Shown here one piece after another: positions 1 to 6,561 of a stretch of 14,767 nt of DNA (positions within the stretch are counted from its first letter, which is position 1; every line of letters starts with the position of its first letter). Source of the stretch: an uncultured Lachnospiraceae bacterium (GTDB lineage: Bacteria > Bacillota_A > Clostridia > Lachnospirales > Lachnospiraceae); assembly GCA_910585855.1 (NCBI GenBank), contig CAJUGZ010000078.1, forward strand, positions 1 to 14,767. The letters are read 5' to 3'. Below the pieces are notes generated by a model. It searched no databases, had not been told where the DNA came from, and worked only from the letters and a program-made list of their open reading frames with translations. The translations under genes and the position numbers were made by a program.

Positions 1-102
1 CCTGCTTCTATGCAGGGTGTGAAAAAAAAGGGGCGTGTTTAGCCCGGATAATAGAAAAGAGGATGTCTTATGGGGGGTAAAATCTTTCCTTACACCTGTT
101 TT
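1..102. other. Left-edge non-coding stretch
   Basis: No coding frame can be supported here. The first 16 bases form a perfect small hairpin (CCTGC, six-base loop, GCAGG), but an A-run rather than a T-run follows, so it is not a plus-strand terminator as it stands. It may be the truncated tail of something to the left of the window. The rest is purine-rich with no recognised motif. It leads directly into the structured repeat that starts near 103. Confidence 0.4.
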
Positions 103-248
103 GTTTTGGTGGTTATGAGGGCGAATTGCGCCCCGGTCTGTCTGGTTGGAGAAAGGAAAAGGCAGAAGTCTTAGAACTTCTTGCTTTTTGGAAGCCGGAA
201 CAGCAGGCTGCCCACCGTTTTCGAATTTGGCGTCCTCTGGCGTCCTCC
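103..248 (+). repeat. Structured dispersed repeat, left copy
   Basis: This roughly 145-bp non-coding segment recurs in inverted orientation at 14620-14754. A 33-bp block (118-150) is identical in the two copies, and most of the rest aligns with scattered substitutions. It folds plausibly as RNA. P1 pairs GGGCG (119-123) with CGCCC (129-133). P2 is a 10-bp helix pairing 138-147 with 193-203, with one bulged A. P3 pairs AGAAGT (164-169) with ACTTCT (176-181) inside P2. Differences between copies respect the fold: one inserted base falls in the P3 loop, and an A-to-G change in P2 turns U-A into U-G. This copy also carries a perfect 10-bp tandem duplication (228-237 and 238-247), present once in the other copy. 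The repeat ends 48 bp before the rplM promoter. I cannot name the family; it could be a structured ncRNA or a small non-autonomous mobile element. Confidence 0.75.
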
Positions 249-296
249 ATCTGTTATCAAATTCCAAAAGACTTATTGAGAATTGGAAAAAAATGA

Positions 297-325
297 TTGA
301 CACACACGGCTGAGTATTATATAAT
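297..325 (+). promoter_or_regulatory. Consensus sigma-A promoter of rplM-rpsI
   Basis: TTGACA at 297-302 and TATAAT at 320-325 are both perfect consensus hexamers separated by the optimal 17 bp. Transcription would start near 332, leaving a 5' untranslated leader of about 100 nt before rplM. Such strength suits a ribosomal protein operon. Confidence 0.9.
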
Positions 326-331
326 TATCAA

Positions 332-431
332 ATGTGACGTAATGCGGTATAAATACTTGAACGAAAGCCCCGGAGAAGTATGTTATATACATTGTTGAGT
401 TGATTTTGAAATAATCTTAAGGAGGAAACCC
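332..431 (+). promoter_or_regulatory. Candidate L13 ribosomal-protein leader and RBS
   Basis: The untranslated leader between the predicted start site and rplM contains a perfect 6-bp hairpin, ATACTT (353-358) with AAGTAT (376-381), closed around a GC-rich loop. A short ATGT/ACAT hairpin follows, and then the ribosome binding site AAGGAGG (419-425), six bases before the ATG. Leaders upstream of rplM in low-GC Gram-positive bacteria are known to form an L13 autoregulatory RNA. Position, length and general layout fit that class, but I have not matched it to a covariance model, so the identity is an inference. Confidence 0.5.
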
Positions 432-860
432 ATGAAGAGTTATATGGCCAGTGCGGCAAATGTTGAGAGAAAATGGTATGTAGTGGATGCTACAGGATAT
501 ACATTAGGTCGTTTATCCTCTGAAATCGCTAAGATTTTGAGAGGAAAGAATAAGCCTACTTTTACACCATATATTGATACCGGTGATTATGTAATTGTTG
601 TAAATGCAGAAAAGATTAAGGTAACAGGAAAGAAACTGGATCAAAAGATTTATTATCATCATTCGGAATATGTTGGCGGAATGAAGGAAACTACTTTAAG
701 AGAGATGTTAGCAAAGAAGCCGGAAAGAGTAATTGAACTTGCAGTAAAGGGTATGCTTCCAAAAGGACCTTTAGGAAGACAGATGTATACAAAACTTCAT
801 GTATATGCTGGACCAGAGCATAAGCAGCAGGCTCAGAAGCCAGAAGTATTGACATTCTAG
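432..860 (+). CDS. rplM: 50S ribosomal protein L13
   Basis: L13 is an early-assembling protein of the large ribosomal subunit that binds 23S rRNA. The 142-residue product has the usual length and family signatures: ERKWYVVDA near residue 12, TLGRLSSEIAKILRGK at about 24-39, the HHSEY segment near 76, and the conserved GMLPKGPLGR stretch at about 107-116. The ATG at 432 is fixed by AAGGAGG six bases upstream. It is the first gene of a two-gene operon with rpsI, the usual bacterial arrangement, and is driven by a perfect sigma-A promoter through a possible autoregulatory leader. Nothing is unusual in the protein, and its codon use is typical of a highly expressed gene. Confidence 0.97.
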   Translation: MKSYMASAANVERKWYVVDATGYTLGRLSSEIAKILRGKNKPTFTPYIDTGDYVIVVNAEKIKVTGKKLDQKIYYHHSEYVGGMKETTLREMLAKKPERVIELAVKGMLPKGPLGRQMYTKLHVYAGPEHKQQAQKPEVLTF

Positions 861-882
861 TAGCAGAAAGGAGGAAATTACA

Positions 883-1275
883 GTGGCAAGTGCAAAATTT
901 TATGGGACAGGCAGAAGAAAGAAAAGTATTGCAAGAGTATATTTAGTACCCGGCAAAGGGAACATTACGATAAATAAGAGAAATATTGACGAATATTTTG
1001 GTTTGGAAACATTAAAGGTAATCGTTCGTCAGCCTTTGGTTTTAACAGAAACAGAAGATAAGTTTGATATGATTGTTACCGTTCGTGGCGGCGGAGTAAC
1101 CGGACAGGCAGGAGCAATTCGTCATGGAGCTTCTAGAGCATTGCTTCAGGCAGATGCAGATTATCGCCCGGTTTTAAAGAAGGCAGGATTTTTAACCAGA
1201 GATCCAAGAATGAAGGAAAGAAAGAAGTATGGTTTAAAGGCAGCTCGTCGTGCACCACAGTTTAGTAAGAGATAA
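883..1275 (+). CDS. rpsI: 30S ribosomal protein S9
   Basis: S9 belongs to the small subunit head; its C-terminal tail reaches toward the P-site tRNA. The 130-residue product shows the family hallmarks: FYGTGRRKKSIARVYL at the N-terminus, GGGVTGQAGAIRHGASRAL in the middle, and a basic tail through RDPRMKERKKYGLKAARRAPQ that ends in the near-invariant SKR. It starts at GTG 883, with AAAGGAGG (867-874) eight bases upstream; the first downstream ATG would remove the conserved N-terminus. Only 22 bp separate it from rplM, so the two are co-transcribed. A strong terminator at 1319-1355 ends the operon. Confidence 0.97.
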   Translation: MASAKFYGTGRRKKSIARVYLVPGKGNITINKRNIDEYFGLETLKVIVRQPLVLTETEDKFDMIVTVRGGGVTGQAGAIRHGASRALLQADADYRPVLKKAGFLTRDPRMKERKKYGLKAARRAPQFSKR

Positions 1276-1318
1276 TCTTTGAATAGTGGAAAGGTATAGA
1301 AGTATACAATAGAGAGAT

Positions 1319-1355
1319 AGGACATTTTTAGAGAAATCTGAGAATGTCCTTTTTT
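1319..1355 (+). terminator. Intrinsic terminator of rplM-rpsI
   Basis: AGGACATT (1319-1326) pairs perfectly with AATGTCCT (1343-1350), and the helix is followed directly by a run of T residues (1350-1355). Further weak pairing inside the loop (AGA with TCT) could extend it. It sits 43 bp after the rpsI stop codon and isolates the ribosomal operon from the restriction-modification genes. Confidence 0.9.
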
Positions 1356-1440
1356 GCTTAATGATTTTATGAAACAGTTTGTGATGACGGAAAGAATTTA
1401 GTTACAGTTCAGCCATGCAGAATTTATAAAAAATATGTAT

Positions 1441-1470
1441 TTCACATAGAAAAAATAATTAAATTATAGT
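1441..1470 (+). promoter_or_regulatory. Possible promoter of the restriction-modification pair
   Basis: TTCACA (1441-1446) and TATAGT (1465-1470) each match the sigma-A hexamers at five of six positions with an 18-bp spacer. A perfect TATAAT at 1475-1480 lies just downstream but has no convincing -35 at the right distance. The surrounding DNA is extremely AT-rich, so chance matches are likely. The rest of the 240-bp gap between rpsI and the methyltransferase shows no other recognisable element. A strong ribosome binding site, GGAGGAGG (1501-1508), sits seven bases before the ATG at 1516. Confidence 0.4.
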
Positions 1471-1515
1471 AAAATATAATAGGATGTAATTTATATATTT
1501 GGAGGAGGATGTTTT

Positions 1516-2367
1516 ATGAATCCAATGATTAAGTATAGAGGTGGAAAATCGAAAGAGATAGCACACTTTATAAAAAATATTCCAAAGAAATATTCAAGAT
1601 ATATAGAACCTTTTTTTGGTGGAGGAGCTTTGTATTTTTATCTTCAGCCAGAAAAAGCAATTATAAATGATATAAATAGCAAGTTGTATGGATTTTATAA
1701 AGAAATGCAAGAAAAGTATCCAGAGATAAGAGTTCAGTTGGATAAGTTACAAAAAGAGTATGAAGAAAATCAGCGATTATATGAAACACTGAAATTAGAA
1801 AATCCAGAAGTTCATATTGAAAATAGAAATGAATCACTATACTATTTGATGAGAGATGCTTTTAATCATAAAATTGATACAGAATATTTAGATTCTGTTA
1901 TTTATTTTTTTATCAATAAAACAGCGTATTCGGGAATGATCAGATATAATGCAAACGGAGAATATAATGTTCCATTTGGTAGATACAAAAATTTCAATAC
2001 AAAACTTATAACAAGTGAACATTACGAATTATTAAAACGAACAGATATTTATAATTATGATTATTCAAAAATTTTTGAAATGGCTAAGGATAATGATTTT
2101 ATTTTTTTAGATCCGCCTTATGACTGTGTGTTTAGTGATTACGGAAATGAAAATTATAAAGATGGATTTGGAGAAGAAGAACATAGGAGGTTAGCAAATG
2201 ATTTTGTAAATCTTCATTGTAAAGCTTTATTGGTTATTGGTAAGACATCATTAACAGAAGAGTTATATAGTAAATATATTGTTGAGGAATATGATAAATC
2301 GTATGCAGTTAATATAAGAAATCGATTTAAAGCAGATGCAAAACATATTATAGTGACAAACTATTAG
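1516..2367 (+). CDS. Dam-family DNA adenine-N6 methyltransferase of an R-M system
   Basis: This enzyme transfers a methyl group from S-adenosylmethionine to adenine N6 in DNA, shielding host sites from the neighbouring nuclease. In the 283-residue product, motif X (KYRGGK, 6-11) comes first, then motif I (EPFFGGG, 31-37), an acidic NDIN (51-54), the Dam-like segment around INKTAYSGMIRYNANGEYNV (about 133-152) and the catalytic DPPY motif (199-202). That order is the alpha or D12 class of Dam. Length and motifs indicate an intact enzyme. The endonuclease gene begins 13 nt after the stop, so the pair should be translated from one message. The gene is much richer in A and T (many ATA and AGA codons) than the ribosomal genes upstream, which suggests horizontal transfer. 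The exact site is not readable from sequence; a GATC-containing target such as GGATC follows from the AlwI-type partner. It is not housekeeping Dam, given its context. Confidence 0.9.
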   Translation: MNPMIKYRGGKSKEIAHFIKNIPKKYSRYIEPFFGGGALYFYLQPEKAIINDINSKLYGFYKEMQEKYPEIRVQLDKLQKEYEENQRLYETLKLENPEVHIENRNESLYYLMRDAFNHKIDTEYLDSVIYFFINKTAYSGMIRYNANGEYNVPFGRYKNFNTKLITSEHYELLKRTDIYNYDYSKIFEMAKDNDFIFLDPPYDCVFSDYGNENYKDGFGEEEHRRLANDFVNLHCKALLVIGKTSLTEELYSKYIVEEYDKSYAVNIRNRFKADAKHIIVTNY

Positions 2368-2380
2368 ATTGGGAGTATAT

Positions 2381-4060
2381 ATGGCATATTTAAAAAGTAG
2401 AACATTATTTTTTACAACATCACCTAGAACTCCATTTAAAATGATTCCTGAAATAGAAGTTTTAAAAAAATATTTTGAAGGTAAGGTGTGGAATACAGAT
2501 ATACAAATTGAATTTATTAAAAAATTGGCTGAAGGAAAGGATTTTCAAGGAGAAGGCTCAGTAAAAGAAATGGCGTTTAGTGCTAGAGATCGTATTAATC
2601 GTGCTCCAAAAGCATTAGGATTTGTTGATTTAAAACCAACGATAAGTTTGACAGAGCCGGGTCTACGTTTTATTAGTGGGAAAAGAACGGAAGAAGTGTT
2701 GTTGCGACAATTACTGAAATTTCAATTGCCTTCTCCTTATCACAAAGAGCCGGAACAGTTTGAAGGAATATTTGGAGTTAAACCATATTTGGAAATATTA
2801 AGATTGATTTATGAATTAGGAACAGTGAGTTTTGATGAATTAATGATATTTGGTATGCAATTAACACATTATTTAAAATTTGATGAGATTATAGCAGAAA
2901 TTGAGCGGTTTAGAAGAATGAGGGCATATGCAAAAGTGAGTTATAAGATGTTTAGAGGAGAGTATTTACGAAAAGAAGTAGAAAAAATATACCAGAGTGA
3001 TATAGTTGGAGGAAATACACAAACGAGAGAGTCGAAAGATACATCTTTGGATAAGTTTGTAAAAACGAAATCTAGTAATTTGCGTGATTATACAGATGCA
3101 TGTTTCAGATATTTAAGAGCAACAGGTATGGTTGAAATTTCCCAGAGAGGACACTCTCTTTCAATAATGTCTGAAAAGAAAAAAGAAGTTGAATTTATAT
3201 TGAATAATGTAGATAGAAAACCTCTGTATATAGATGATGAGGAAAGATATAAGGAATATTTATTTGATCCATCACTGCCGATATTGTACTCAGATGATAA
3301 AACACGGTTGTTAAAACAAGTTTCTGAAATTCTAGGTGGAGAAGAAGATTTAACAGGAAAAACAATAGAGCAGTTAAAAGACGAGTTAGATGAAGCGATC
3401 CAAAACAGAAAGGCAGCAATTCTTGAACGACAAATGAAAAATTTAAAGGAATATAAAGAATATGATGATATTATGGTAATGTTTGCTGATATTAAGTCAA
3501 ATTCATTGTATGATGCTCCACTTATGCTAGAGTGGAATACATGGCGAGCAATGACAATGTTAGATGGAGGTGAAATAAAAGCAAATTTAAAGTTAGATGA
3601 TAAAGGACAACCGATGTCAACGGCACAAGGAAATATGGCAGATATTATTTGCGATTATGGTGATTTCGGATTGGCTGTGGAAGTAACAATGCAATTGGGG
3701 CAAAAGCAATATGAGATGGAAGGAGAATCGGTGTCTAGGCATTTGGCTAAATTAAAGAAGGAAACAGGAAAAGATGCATTTTGCTTGTTTATAGCTCCGA
3801 AAATTAATGAATCTTGTATAGCATATTTTTATGCATTACATACTATGAATATTGCATTTTATGGTGGACAGTCAATTATAGTTCCTTTAGAGTTAGATGT
3901 ATTTATTAATATGGTTGAACAATCATATAGAGCAGGGTACATACCTAATTCAAAACAGGTAAAAGCAATTTTTGAATATTCATTGGAACAAGCAAAATCA
4001 GCACAAGATGAAAATGAGTGGTATACAAAAGTTAAAGATAAGGTGTTAAATTGGCTATAG
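2381..4060 (+). CDS. AlwI-family type II restriction endonuclease
   Basis: This is predicted to cut unmethylated DNA near a specific site as the defence partner of the upstream methyltransferase. The N-terminus has the characteristic FFTTSPRTPFKMIPEIEVL stretch that I associate with AlwI-type nucleases. Near the C-terminus the segment from ADIICDYGDF to AVEVTMQLG, followed by VSRHL, fits the catalytic core of this family. D421 and E434 (in EVT) are the likely metal ligands, a PD-(D/E)XK variant with Thr where Lys usually sits. I chose the ATG at 2381 (559 aa) because GGGAG at 2371-2375 lies five bases upstream; a TTG at 2369 in the same frame would overlap that site. AlwI itself recognises GGATC and cuts outside it, but specificity can drift within the family. 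The gene is AT-rich like its partner and uninterrupted, so the system is probably functional. Confidence 0.85.
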   Translation: MAYLKSRTLFFTTSPRTPFKMIPEIEVLKKYFEGKVWNTDIQIEFIKKLAEGKDFQGEGSVKEMAFSARDRINRAPKALGFVDLKPTISLTEPGLRFISGKRTEEVLLRQLLKFQLPSPYHKEPEQFEGIFGVKPYLEILRLIYELGTVSFDELMIFGMQLTHYLKFDEIIAEIERFRRMRAYAKVSYKMFRGEYLRKEVEKIYQSDIVGGNTQTRESKDTSLDKFVKTKSSNLRDYTDACFRYLRATGMVEISQRGHSLSIMSEKKKEVEFILNNVDRKPLYIDDEERYKEYLFDPSLPILYSDDKTRLLKQVSEILGGEEDLTGKTIEQLKDELDEAIQNRKAAILERQMKNLKEYKEYDDIMVMFADIKSNSLYDAPLMLEWNTWRAMTMLDGGEIKANLKLDDKGQPMSTAQGNMADIICDYGDFGLAVEVTMQLGQKQYEMEGESVSRHLAKLKKETGKDAFCLFIAPKINESCIAYFYALHTMNIAFYGGQSIIVPLELDVFINMVEQSYRAGYIPNSKQVKAIFEYSLEQAKSAQDENEWYTKVKDKVLNWL

Positions 4061-4369
4061 CATTAGAAAAGTTAAAAACTGTTAAATTTTGAAAGTATAG
4101 ATGTTCAGTTATAATTTATTTAAATCTAAATTATATACATAAAAAAGGAGTATATATTTATGTTTAGATAATATTGTTTTTTAGCGACCTCCTTTTATTT
4201 TGTGGAGGGATTTAGGTTTATGGATTAAGTGAAAGAAACAGAAAAATATAGAGATAATAAAAGATAGAAAGATAAAAAATGGATTTTTGTTGGATGGATG
4301 ATTATTGACAAAATGCCTGCATAGTAGTACGATAAAAAAAATAAAATAAAGAGTAAGGGAGTAACTGTT
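4061..4369. other. 309-bp AT-rich gap between the nuclease and the chemoreceptor
   Basis: No supported gene lies here. An AAAAGGAG (4143-4150) could pair with CTCCTTTT (4189-4196), followed by ATTTT, as a loose terminator with a 38-nt loop. The same CCTCC (4188-4192) can instead pair with GGAGG (4204-4208). The AAGGAG also sits nine bases before an ATG that opens a three-codon frame (4160-4171), possibly the remnant of a lost gene. The right half is purine-rich and carries the chemoreceptor promoter. I looked for the cyclic-di-GMP riboswitch motifs often found before clostridial chemoreceptors and saw none. Confidence 0.4.
4305..4335 (+). promoter_or_regulatory. Promoter of the chemoreceptor gene, sigma-A or possibly sigma-D type
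   Basis: A perfect TTGACA (4305-4310) and TACGAT (4328-4333, four of six) are separated by 17 bp. The same DNA can be read as a motility-type promoter: CAAA (4309-4312), 15 bp, then TACGATAA (4328-4335), against the sigma-D consensus TAAA-N15-GCCGATAT. The -10 match keeps the central CGATA. Which factor is used cannot be decided from this sequence, since no flagellar genes are in the window. Confidence 0.55.
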
Positions 4370-6385
4370 ATGCAAAAGAGTAAGACGGGAAAAAAGTTTT
4401 CTTTTAATGTGAAACATGCAGACTCTATTCAGAAAAAAATTCAGTTTACAATGGTACAGGTTGTTACGATTGCAATGGTACTGTTAGGTGCAGTAGCATG
4501 TATTTTGAATTTTTACAGTACATTTAGTATGTTAAAAACAGTGATGACTGAGGTTTCGCAGCTTGCAGCAGCCAGAGTGGAATGGGAGATTACATCTTAT
4601 AAAAATATCGTAGAAGAATTGGGATGTATTTCCCAGTTTTCCAATAATCTCTATTCGATTGAGGAAAAACAGGAGATTATAGAGCAAAGGGTAGAAACAT
4701 ATGGTTTTATTCGTGGAAGGCTGATTAATCCACAAGGTATTGCAGAAATTGACAATACAGATTTTAGTGACAGAGATTTTTTTAAACGTGCAATTCAAGG
4801 AGAGGTTTACTTTTCTGAACCTACTGTATCTGCAACAGATGGACAGGTTCGATTATATGCATCTGCGCCTGTATGGAAAGACGGTTTGCCGAATACAACG
4901 ATTACTGGTGTAATTATGGTTGTTTTGCCATTGGATATGTTAAATGATATTGCGAAAAATATCGAGGTTAGTAAAAATTCAAATGCTTATATTTTGAATA
5001 AAGAAGGTACGACAATTGCACATACTTTAATTGAACGGGTGGAGATTGCAGAAAATACGATTCAGGATGCAAAAACAGATTCTTCTTTAAAAAAGATTGC
5101 CAGTTTAGAAGAGAAAATGATTGCCGGAGGATCTGGTTTTGGGGTTTACACTTATAAAGGAACAACAAAGATGCTTTCCTATTGTCCGATTAATAATTCG
5201 GATGGATGGAGCATTGCTGTAAATGCACCAGTTATGGATTTTTTTGGAAGGCTTCTCTTTAGTATGCTTGCAATGATTGTAATGGTAATTGCTTTTATTG
5301 CAGTTGCTTCTTCGATTGCGATTAAAACTGGAAAAACAATTGGAGAGCCGATTCGCCTTTGTGCAGAACGGTTAAATCAAGTATTGGAAGGTGATTTACA
5401 GACAGAAATACCAGAAATTGATACAAAGGATGAAACGGCTATATTAGCAAGTGCGACAAAGGGTATTGTAGATGGATTAAAAGCAATTATTGAAGATATT
5501 AAATATTTGCTTTCTAGTATGGCAGATGGAGATTTTTCTATTCACAGCAAAGCAAAGCAGCATTATGTAGGGGATTTTGCAGAGATTTTGGATTCTATGC
5601 AAAGAATTAAAAATGCTTTAAGTGAAGCATTGTTATCGATTCGGGAGGCAGCGGATCAAGTATCTGCAGGAAGTGATCAGATGGCAGAAGGGGCGCAAAG
5701 TCTGGCAGAGGGAGCTACTGATCAGGCAGGAGCAGTGGAAGAACTTCTAGCTACAATTACGGATACTACTACAAAGGTAGAACAAAATGCAAAAGAAGCA
5801 GAAGAGGCAAGTGAAGAAGCAATGCAGATTGAAAAATCTGCTCAGAATAGTACAAAGAGTATGCAAGAAGTCACCAATGCAATGGAGCGAATTAGTACAG
5901 CATCGAAGGAAATTGAAAATATTATTTTAACGATTGAAAATATTGCATCCCAGACCAATTTACTTGCATTGAATGCATCGATTGAAGCAGCACGGGCAGG
6001 AGAAGCAGGAAGGGGATTTGCAGTTGTAGCAAGTGAAATCGGTCAGCTTGCGAATGAAAGTGCCAAAGCAGTGGATGATACAAGAAAATTAATAGGTACG
6101 GCATTATCTGAAGTAAAAACAGGAAATGGAATTGTAGAAAATACAGTTTCTGTGTTGATGGATGTAATTAATGGAATTGAGGAAATTGTAGGCTCTATTG
6201 AAGGCGTATCGGAATCTTCAAAACAGCAGGCAGTTGCTATGGAAGAGATTAATAAGGGAATTGAACAGATTTCCGTTGTTGTAGAAGCAAATTCCGCTAC
6301 AGCAGAACAGTCTTCTGCTACAAGTGAGGAGCTTTCTGCTCAGGCAGCACAGTTAAAGGAACAGGTGGAACGATTTAAATTTTAG
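4370..6385 (+). CDS. Methyl-accepting chemotaxis protein with dCache sensor
   Basis: This is a transmembrane chemoreceptor that senses an extracellular ligand and controls CheA/CheW. In the 671-residue product, TM1 lies at about 28-50. It is followed by a dCache-type periplasmic-side sensor at about 52-290, including the typical DFSDRDFFKRAIQGE segment near 131-145. TM2 is at 296-317, a HAMP domain at about 318-375, a second HAMP-like segment at about 377-425, and the long coiled-coil signalling domain at 426-671. The hairpin tip (IASQTNLLALNASIEAARAG at 525-544, then EAGRGFAVVA) is intact, as needed for kinase coupling. Gln/Glu-rich heptads on both arms would be methylation sites. AAGGGAG (4355-4361) lies eight bases before the ATG. 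It has its own promoter and terminator and no che or flagellar neighbours, so it is an orphan receptor. The ligand is not predictable; I see no clear amino-acid-binding signature in the sensor. Confidence 0.95.
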   Translation: MQKSKTGKKFSFNVKHADSIQKKIQFTMVQVVTIAMVLLGAVACILNFYSTFSMLKTVMTEVSQLAAARVEWEITSYKNIVEELGCISQFSNNLYSIEEKQEIIEQRVETYGFIRGRLINPQGIAEIDNTDFSDRDFFKRAIQGEVYFSEPTVSATDGQVRLYASAPVWKDGLPNTTITGVIMVVLPLDMLNDIAKNIEVSKNSNAYILNKEGTTIAHTLIERVEIAENTIQDAKTDSSLKKIASLEEKMIAGGSGFGVYTYKGTTKMLSYCPINNSDGWSIAVNAPVMDFFGRLLFSMLAMIVMVIAFIAVASSIAIKTGKTIGEPIRLCAERLNQVLEGDLQTEIPEIDTKDETAILASATKGIVDGLKAIIEDIKYLLSSMADGDFSIHSKAKQHYVGDFAEILDSMQRIKNALSEALLSIREAADQVSAGSDQMAEGAQSLAEGATDQAGAVEELLATITDTTTKVEQNAKEAEEASEEAMQIEKSAQNSTKSMQEVTNAMERISTASKEIENIILTIENIASQTNLLALNASIEAARAGEAGRGFAVVASEIGQLANESAKAVDDTRKLIGTALSEVKTGNGIVENTVSVLMDVINGIEEIVGSIEGVSESSKQQAVAMEEINKGIEQISVVVEANSATAEQSSATSEELSAQAAQLKEQVERFKF

Positions 6386-6396
6386 ATAGAATCTTT

Positions 6397-6433
6397 AAAA
6401 AAAGGAGCAGTTATTGTAACTGTTTCTTTTTTT
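6397..6433 (+). terminator. Intrinsic terminator of the chemoreceptor gene
   Basis: CAGTTA (6408-6413) pairs with TAACTG (6417-6422) across a three-base loop. The helix continues outward through G-U, A-U and G-C pairs into an A-run on the left and a T-run on the right, giving up to 17 paired positions. It lies 11 bp after the stop codon. Because both arms are flanked by A/T tracts it could also work in the other direction. Confidence 0.92.
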
Positions 6434-6493
6434 CTATAAGACTTTTTGCAGCAAAGGGGTTTTCGGCTGTATACGCCAGCGTCCACCTTGGGA

Positions 6494-6520
6494 ACGTATT
6501 TTGTAATTGTGCATATATTA
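6494..6520 (+). promoter_or_regulatory. Possible sigma-K-like sporulation promoter
   Basis: AC at 6494-6495, 16 bp, and CATATATTA at 6512-6520 fit the mother-cell sigma-K pattern AC-N15/17-CATANNNTA known from Bacillus. The element lies about 40 bp before the proline-rich coat-like protein and no good sigma-A promoter is seen in the same gap. The motif is short and AT-rich, so it could arise by chance; spoVG elsewhere in the window is weak supporting context, because it also occurs in non-sporulating species. Confidence 0.3.
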
Positions 6521-6561
6521 TAGATGAAAGATTGTCATATTATATGGAGGGTGAGGCTTGT

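Noticed and set aside
1..16. Hairpin at the left edge as a terminator
   Set aside because: No T-run follows on the plus strand; only an A-run is present, and the context to the left is missing.
2369..2380. TTG start for the endonuclease giving four extra residues
   Set aside because: It overlaps the GGGAG ribosome binding site that serves the ATG at 2381.
3195..3419. 74-residue minus-strand ORF inside the endonuclease gene
   Set aside because: It lies wholly within a convincing gene and has low-complexity Leu/His content typical of antisense frames.
4160..4171. Three-codon ORF with a good RBS
   Set aside because: It is too short to support as a gene; at most a remnant or leader.
4061..4369. 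Cyclic-di-GMP riboswitch before the chemoreceptor
   Set aside because: I searched by eye for the conserved core and found none; the promoter lies only about 35 bp from the start codon, leaving no room.
4181..4417. 78-residue minus-strand ORF before the chemoreceptor
   Set aside because: It is Phe/Ile/His-rich as expected from antisense AT-rich DNA, overlaps the chemoreceptor start and promoter, and has no supporting RBS.
6532..6561. Upstream TTG (6532) or ATG (6544) start for the proline-rich protein
   Set aside because: The GGAGGGTGAGG ribosome binding region lies after these codons and is correctly spaced for the ATG at 6562.
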